From the NCBI GenBank assembly GCA_031283915.1, contig JAITAY010000139.1, positions 1 to 10,021 on the forward strand: DNA of 10,021 bases, read 5' to 3'. A program made the position numbers and the translations under genes. The notes under the pieces were generated by a model that saw only the letters and a program-made list of their open reading frames with translations, was not told where the DNA came from and did no database searches. Source of the DNA: Tannerella sp. Its GTDB lineage: Bacteria > Bacteroidota > Bacteroidia > Bacteroidales > Tannerellaceae. Shown in pieces: positions 6,611 through 10,021 of the stretch (positions are counted from its first letter, which is position 1; each line of letters starts with the position of its first letter).

Positions 6611-7204
6611 TTATTCGTTTTTTGCTTCTTCTCTCGGATTGGAGGGCTGCGTTTTGGCTGCTGCCTGCTTGCTGGAACTGGCGGTTTTCCTGGGCGCCAG
6701 CATGATAATCATCCGCTTTCCTTCCAATACGGGCATTTGCTCCACTTTCCCGTAATCTTCCAAATCGTTGGCGAAACGCAGTAACAGCACTTCTCCCTGT
6801 TCTTTAAAAAGGATGGAACGCCCCTTGAAAAATACATAGGCTTTCACCTTGGCGCCCTCTTCCAGAAAACTCTTCGCATGTTTCAACTTGAAGTTGTAGT
6901 CATGGTCGTCCGTTTGAGGGCCAAACCGTATTTCCTTCACAACTATTTTGACCGATTTTGCCTTCTGTTCTTTCTGGCGTTTCCTTTGCTGGTAGAGAAA
7001 TTTTTGATACTCCGTTATCTTACATACAGGAGGGAGTGCATTGGGCGAAATTTCCACCAAATCCAATCCCATATCTTCGGCCATCTGCAAGGCTCGGCTG
7101 ATCGGATAAATTCCGACGGCAACATTATCACCTACCAAGCGCACTTCGGGAACACGAATCCGCTCATTGATTCTATACTGTTCTTTAACGTGGTCGTTTC
7201 TCAT
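6611..7204 (-). CDS. infC: Translation initiation factor IF-3
   Basis: The 197-residue protein binds the 30S subunit, blocks premature 50S joining and checks start-codon pairing. The N-domain begins YRINERIRVPEVRLVGDN and continues ALQMAEDMGLDLVEISPNAL; a lysine-rich linker follows (KFLYQQRKRQKEQKAK). The C-domain has VKEIRFGPQTDDHDYNFKLK, FLEEGAKVKAYVFFKGR and EQGEVLLLRFANDLEDYGKV. A low-complexity tail of about 27 residues rich in Ala, Lys and Ser follows, as in other Bacteroidota. The start is ATG, not the AUU used in E. coli; an in-frame TGA directly precedes it, so no upstream start exists in this frame. An SD-like AAGGAGGG stands 17 nt upstream, too far for normal use. It is 39 bp downstream of thrS. 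Confidence 0.97.
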   Translation of the reverse strand: MRNDHVKEQYRINERIRVPEVRLVGDNVAVGIYPISRALQMAEDMGLDLVEISPNALPPVCKITEYQKFLYQQRKRQKEQKAKSVKIVVKEIRFGPQTDDHDYNFKLKHAKSFLEEGAKVKAYVFFKGRSILFKEQGEVLLLRFANDLEDYGKVEQMPVLEGKRMIIMLAPRKTASSSKQAAAKTQPSNPREEAKNE

Positions 7205-7220
7205 TCAAAAACGGGGTAAT

Positions 7221-7228
7221 CCCTCCTT
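7221..7228 (-). promoter_or_regulatory. SD-like AAGGAGGG upstream of infC at unusual distance
   Basis: On the minus strand AAGGAGGG ends 16 nt before the infC ATG (17 nt from the AGGAGG core), instead of the usual 5-9. GGG ATTA CCC can fold across its 3' end. The other genes here have no SD sequence, as is normal in Bacteroidota, so this one stands out. Confidence 0.4.
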
Positions 7229-7243
7229 ATACATTAACTCTGT

Positions 7244-9202
7244 TCAAATTGTTTGTTCTTTCTCCCATCGATTCATCATTTCGTCGACTTCGGCTGTCAA
7301 ATGCGCGGCAAAGGTAGTAATTTTCATCGAACCTTTATCACCTTCACCCTGTTTTCTTACGGAAACTTCGCTATTTTCCATTTCTTTTTCGCCTACAATG
7401 AGCATGTATGGTATTCTTTTCAGCTCATTGTCACGTATTTTACGTCCGATTTTTTCATTCCGGTCGTCTACGGTCACACGGATGTCCTGTGCTTCCAATT
7501 GACGGGCGACTCGACAGGCGTATTCGTTAAATCGTTCACTGACAGGCATCACTGCTACTTGATCAGGGGTTAGCCACAACGGAAATTTACCGCCCGTATG
7601 CTCAATCAGCACGGCAATAAAGCGTTCCATCGAACCGAACGGCGCCCGGTGAATCATTACCGGGCGATGTTTCTTGTTATCATCGCCCGTATATTCAAGT
7701 TCAAAGCGTTCGGGCAGGATGTAGTCTACTTGAATGGTACCCAACTGCCAGCGGCGGCCGAGTGCATCCTTGACCATAAAATCGAGTTTTGGGCCGTAGA
7801 AAGCGGCTTCGCCCAGTTCTACTCTGGCCGGAAGTCCTTTTTCCCGACAGGCTTCCATGATGGCGTGTTCGGCTTTATCCCAGTTCTCGTCCGAGCCGAT
7901 GTATTTTTCCTTGTTACTGGGGTCACGCAAAGATATCTGCGCTTCAAAGTTCTCAAAATTAAGCGCCTTGAAAATGATAAAGATGATGTCCATGACTTTT
8001 AGAAATTCGTCTTTCAATTGCTCGGGACGGCAAAACAGGTGGGCATCATCCTGCGTAAATCCGCGTACGCGCGTCAGTCCGTGCAATTCGCCGCTTTGTT
8101 CGTAGCGGTATACCGTGCCAAATTCGGCAAAACGCAACGGCAAGTCCCTGTATGAACGGGGAAATGTCTTGAAAATCTCGCAGTGATGCGGACAATTCAT
8201 GGGTTTCAACAGAAATTCCTCGCCTTCCTGGGGCGTATGGATCGGCTGAAACGAATCCTTGCCGTATTTGGCATAGTGGCCGGAGGTGATATACAACTGC
8301 TTGGAACCGATGTGTGGCGTCATCACTTGCTGATATCCGTATTTCCGCTGAATCCGTTTCAGGAAATCTTCCAGTTTCAGGCGCAATTGCGTACCGCGCG
8401 GCAACCACAAGGGTAATCCCGCGCCCACGGAAGCAGAAAAAGTAAATAATTCCAATTCCCGGCCTATTTTACGGTGGTCGCGTTTTTTGGCTTCTTCTAC
8501 CAGCGCGAGGTATTCATCGAGCAATTTCTTTTTAGGGAAGGTGATTCCATAGATACGAACCAGTTGCTTGCGTTTTTCATCGCCACGCCAGTAAGCTCCG
8601 GCCACACTCATGATCTTCGCCATCTTGATATACGAAGTATTGGGCAGGTGAGGCCCACGACACAAGTCGATGAAACAGCCTTGCGTATAGGTTGTAATCT
8701 GCCCGTCTTCCAGTTCGCTGATTAATTCGCTCTTATACACTTCGTCACGGTCTCCGAACAGTTTCAACGCGTCGGTTTTCGAGATGCTTTGCCGTATAAT
8801 ACTTTCTTTTCGGGCAGCCAGTTCCAGCATTTTAACTTCGATAGCGGCAAAATCGTTATCCGCAATGACGGCATCTCCCAGGTCTACGTCATAGTAAAAG
8901 CCGTTCTCGATAGCCGGCCCGATTCCGAACTTGACGCCCGGATAAAGTTCTTGCAGGGCTTCGGCCATCAGGTGTGCACTCGAATGCCAGTAAACATGTT
9001 TACCCTCTTCATCTTCCCATTTGAGTAACTGAAGGGTCGAATCCTGCTGAAGAGGACGGTTTAAATCCCATACTTCATCATTCACTTTGGCCGCCAACAC
9101 ACTCTCTGCCAATCGCGAACTGATACTTTCTGCTACCTGTACGGAAGTAGTTCCTTCCGCATATTCCCTAACGGAATTATCTGGAAATGTTATCTTTATC
9201 AT
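7244..9202 (-). CDS. thrS: Threonyl-tRNA synthetase
   Basis: The 652-residue class II synthetase charges tRNA-Thr and clears Ser-tRNA-Thr. Domains in order: TGS (about 1-62); editing domain with HSSAH (His73, His77) and CRGPH (Cys181, His185); catalytic core (about 250-540); anticodon-binding domain (about 545-645). In the core the zinc ligands that select threonine are intact: Cys337 in KPMNCPHH, His388 in DDAHLFC and His518 in MIHRAPFGS. Motif 2 (GTVYRYEQSGELHGLTRVRG) and motif 3 (HRAPFGSMERFIAVLIEH) are complete. Full length, so no truncation of editing. It is the first gene of the thrS-infC-rpmI-rplT operon and follows a promoter box at 9234-9241. The leader of about 25 nt is too short for a riboswitch or for a T-box, which Bacteroidota generally lack. 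Confidence 0.98.
   Translation of the reverse strand: MIKITFPDNSVREYAEGTTSVQVAESISSRLAESVLAAKVNDEVWDLNRPLQQDSTLQLLKWEDEEGKHVYWHSSAHLMAEALQELYPGVKFGIGPAIENGFYYDVDLGDAVIADNDFAAIEVKMLELAARKESIIRQSISKTDALKLFGDRDEVYKSELISELEDGQITTYTQGCFIDLCRGPHLPNTSYIKMAKIMSVAGAYWRGDEKRKQLVRIYGITFPKKKLLDEYLALVEEAKKRDHRKIGRELELFTFSASVGAGLPLWLPRGTQLRLKLEDFLKRIQRKYGYQQVMTPHIGSKQLYITSGHYAKYGKDSFQPIHTPQEGEEFLLKPMNCPHHCEIFKTFPRSYRDLPLRFAEFGTVYRYEQSGELHGLTRVRGFTQDDAHLFCRPEQLKDEFLKVMDIIFIIFKALNFENFEAQISLRDPSNKEKYIGSDENWDKAEHAIMEACREKGLPARVELGEAAFYGPKLDFMVKDALGRRWQLGTIQVDYILPERFELEYTGDDNKKHRPVMIHRAPFGSMERFIAVLIEHTGGKFPLWLTPDQVAVMPVSERFNEYACRVARQLEAQDIRVTVDDRNEKIGRKIRDNELKRIPYMLIVGEKEMENSEVSVRKQGEGDKGSMKITTFAAHLTAEVDEMMNRWEKEQTI
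7309..7316 (-). promoter_or_regulatory. Possible internal promoter for infC inside thrS
   Basis: TACCTTTG on the minus strand fits the -7 consensus TAnnTTTG and is followed by CCGC, as at the other promoters in the window. No good -33 box is seen at the right distance, and the bases also encode thrS residues TTFAAH, so this may be chance. In E. coli infC does have promoters within thrS. Confidence 0.25.
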
Positions 9203-9233
9203 TTATTAAAACTATCATCTTACATTTTCGCCG

Positions 9234-9241
9234 CAAAGATA
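9234..9241 (-). promoter_or_regulatory. -7 box of the thrS operon promoter
   Basis: TATCTTTG on the minus strand, followed by CGGCG, 32-39 bp before the thrS ATG. The expected -33 region (about 9261-9266) has no clear TTTG, so strength may be modest or helped by an activator. Predicted transcript start is near 9228. Confidence 0.6.
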
Positions 9242-9464
9242 ATAAACAATTGTAAAATTTCTTCGAAAAAGCGACCTGAAAATGATATTTTACGCAATAT
9301 AAAACGGTGTGAGTTCGATGCAAGAGTTTCCTGTTCCAAACTATCCAACAGCATAACTTCCATGGAAAAAAACGCGAAGTTTAGTTCTCTGTTTTCGGAG
9401 CGAAGCGCCCCGGGCATACCGATTGCTCTTAAAACATTTGCAAAATGAACGAAAGACTGAGAGC

Positions 9465-9704
9465 ATACGGTGTCATAACCTCCGTAGGAGGATTCGAGCG
9501 CAGTCTCTTCATGACATGGTAATGACTCATTCGCGACATGGTAATGACATGAGATGTGTCATCACCATAACGTGAGTCGCGTCATGGTAATGTCGCGTTC
9601 GCGTTATCCTCATGACGCAAGCAGCCTCATTTCGATAACACACAACCCCGGTTCAATCACAAAATCATGCCGCACACCGTATCGCACACCTTCCTACGGA
9701 AGGT
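9465..9704. repeat. Inverted repeats and hairpins flanking the dyad array
   Basis: ATACGGTGT (9465-9473) and ACACCGTAT (9674-9682) are a perfect 9-bp inverted pair with their midpoint within about 3 bp of the center of the array at 9511-9641. Near each lies a hairpin with related arms: CCTCC GTA GGAGG (9479-9491) and ACCTTCC TAC GGAAGGT (9688-9704). No target-site duplication is evident. It may be one compact structured element of about 220-240 bp. Confidence 0.5.
9511..9641. repeat. Six-unit array of 18-bp imperfect dyads at 22-23 bp period
   Basis: Units (7-bp arm, 4-bp center, 7-bp arm) start at 9511, 9533, 9556, 9579, 9601 and 9624: ATGACAT GGTA ATGACTC; GCGACAT GGTA ATGACAT; GTGTCAT CACC ATAACGT; GCGTCAT GGTA ATGTCGC; GCGTTAT CCTC ATGACGC; GCCTCAT TTCG ATAACAC. 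The consensus is close to GCGTCAT-N4-ATGACGC, itself a palindrome. Spacers are 4-5 bp and differ in sequence. The inner CAT...AT is best kept; the four center bases vary and appear in both orientations (GGTA versus CACC). The array lies about 280 bp upstream of the thrS promoter. It is too short-period for a CRISPR. Role unknown; clustered operators, an iteron-like protein-binding site or a string of small hairpins are all possible. Confidence 0.75.
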
Positions 9705-9871
9705 TGACAGAAAAATATACTCTGCGACAATTTGAAGCGTACCCGGCATTTTTAGATAACCCTGCAACAGGCACATAACAGAACCGTTGCCTGAAGTGAA
9801 GAAAAGCAACCGGTTGAAATTACTCCGGAAGTTCGTTTACGACTGCGGCTGCAGAGGTTGCAAAGAGATAA

Positions 9872-10021
9872 AGGGAGTACCAATTATCACCTGACAAGCC
9901 ACCCAGAGACAAAATCAATGCTGTCTTCGACCGCGAGACGGAGAAGTTCTACCATCATTATCAGACGGTCAACCGCGACAACACGAACGAGGTGATCGAG
10001 GGCCTGGAATTTGTACTGATG
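9872..10021 (+). CDS. Open frame leaving the right edge, unidentified (partial)
   Basis: After a TAA at 9869-9871 the frame is open to the window end (50 codons). From about 9917 it reads NAVFDRETEKFYHHYQTVNR then DNTNEVIEGLEFVLM. The codons (GAC, CGC, GAG, AAG, TTC, AAC) resemble those of the flavoprotein gene, and the composition is protein-like. There is no in-frame ATG, GTG or TTG before the protein-like part, so the gene is either 5'-truncated or frameshifted, or begins by a start I cannot see. The preceding frame 1 segment (9760-9888), containing RKFVYDCGCRGCKEIKG with four cysteines (three within CGCRGC), ends in TGA just where this one begins to look coding, which would fit a decayed gene. 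The opposite strand is also open here, so strand is not certain. I do not recognise the family. Confidence 0.3.

Larger units (their letters stand above)
9242..9871. other. Gene-poor region right of thrS
   Basis: I see no convincing gene here. The only sizeable open frames are a 65-codon minus-strand frame (9220-9417) that overlaps the thrS promoter and a 74-codon plus-strand frame (9554-9778) that runs through the dyad array; neither looks like protein. The notable content is the array at 9511-9641 with its flanking inverted repeats. A small hairpin with a GC-rich stem (CGGAGCG / CGCCCCG with one mismatch, 9396-9412) is also present. Confidence 0.6.

Noticed and set aside
9203..9233. T-box or other long riboswitch in front of thrS
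   Set aside because: The predicted leader is about 25 nt, far too short, and Bacteroidota generally lack T-boxes.
9220..9417. Minus-strand ORF of 65 codons directly upstream of thrS
   Set aside because: Its end overlaps the thrS -7 box and leader, it has no own promoter box, and the composition is unconvincing.
9511..9641. CRISPR array
   Set aside because: Period of 22-23 bp leaves spacers of only 4-5 bp, repeats are imperfect, and no cas genes are nearby.

Overview
The window looks like chromosomal DNA from a member of the Bacteroidales (Bacteroidota). Three things point there: a fumarate reductase/succinate dehydrogenase operon in the C-A-B order with a b558-type diheme cytochrome subunit; a Bacteroidota-type HU-related protein; and promoters of the phylum's own form (TTTG, about 20 bp, TAnnTTTG), with almost no Shine-Dalgarno sequences. 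I cannot name the genus with confidence.

Layout, left to right. The end of a zinc-type medium-chain dehydrogenase (+) runs in from the left edge. A four-unit, 22-bp-period array of short palindromes follows, then an HU-family gene (-). An AT-rich stretch of about 570 bp carries a perfect promoter pointing at the HU gene, a G7 tract, a 46-bp (CT)23 microsatellite and a large imperfect hairpin. Next is an aldo/keto reductase remnant (-) without its catalytic half. The frdCAB/sdhCAB operon (+) follows with its own promoter and a strong terminator. After it, on the minus strand, lies a promoter-to-terminator unit of about 235 bp with no convincing ORF. Its position just downstream of rplT and its closing stem fit the Bacteroidales-1 RNA family, which I recall has been proposed to be the local 6S RNA. 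Then comes the translation operon thrS-infC-rpmI-rplT, read right to left. The last 820 bp hold no clear complete gene, but contain a six-unit array of 18-bp dyads at 22-23 bp period, flanked by inverted repeats, and an open frame leaving the right edge.

Function. FrdCAB/SdhCAB couples menaquinol oxidation to fumarate reduction (or the reverse) at the membrane, the last step of succinate formation in anaerobic Bacteroidales. The thrS-infC-rpmI-rplT cluster makes threonyl-tRNA synthetase, IF3, L35 and L20; a 10-bp stem in the rpmI-rplT spacer is a candidate L20 feedback site.

Most worth a second look: (1) two intergenic dyad arrays with the same 7-4-7 geometry and about 22 bp period but unrelated sequence; (2) the (CT)23 tract downstream of a perfect promoter, where a one-unit length change would join a short ORF to a roughly 90-codon open frame; (3) the rplT-linked RNA; (4) the hairpin before rplT; (5) a lone SD-like sequence 17 nt before infC.
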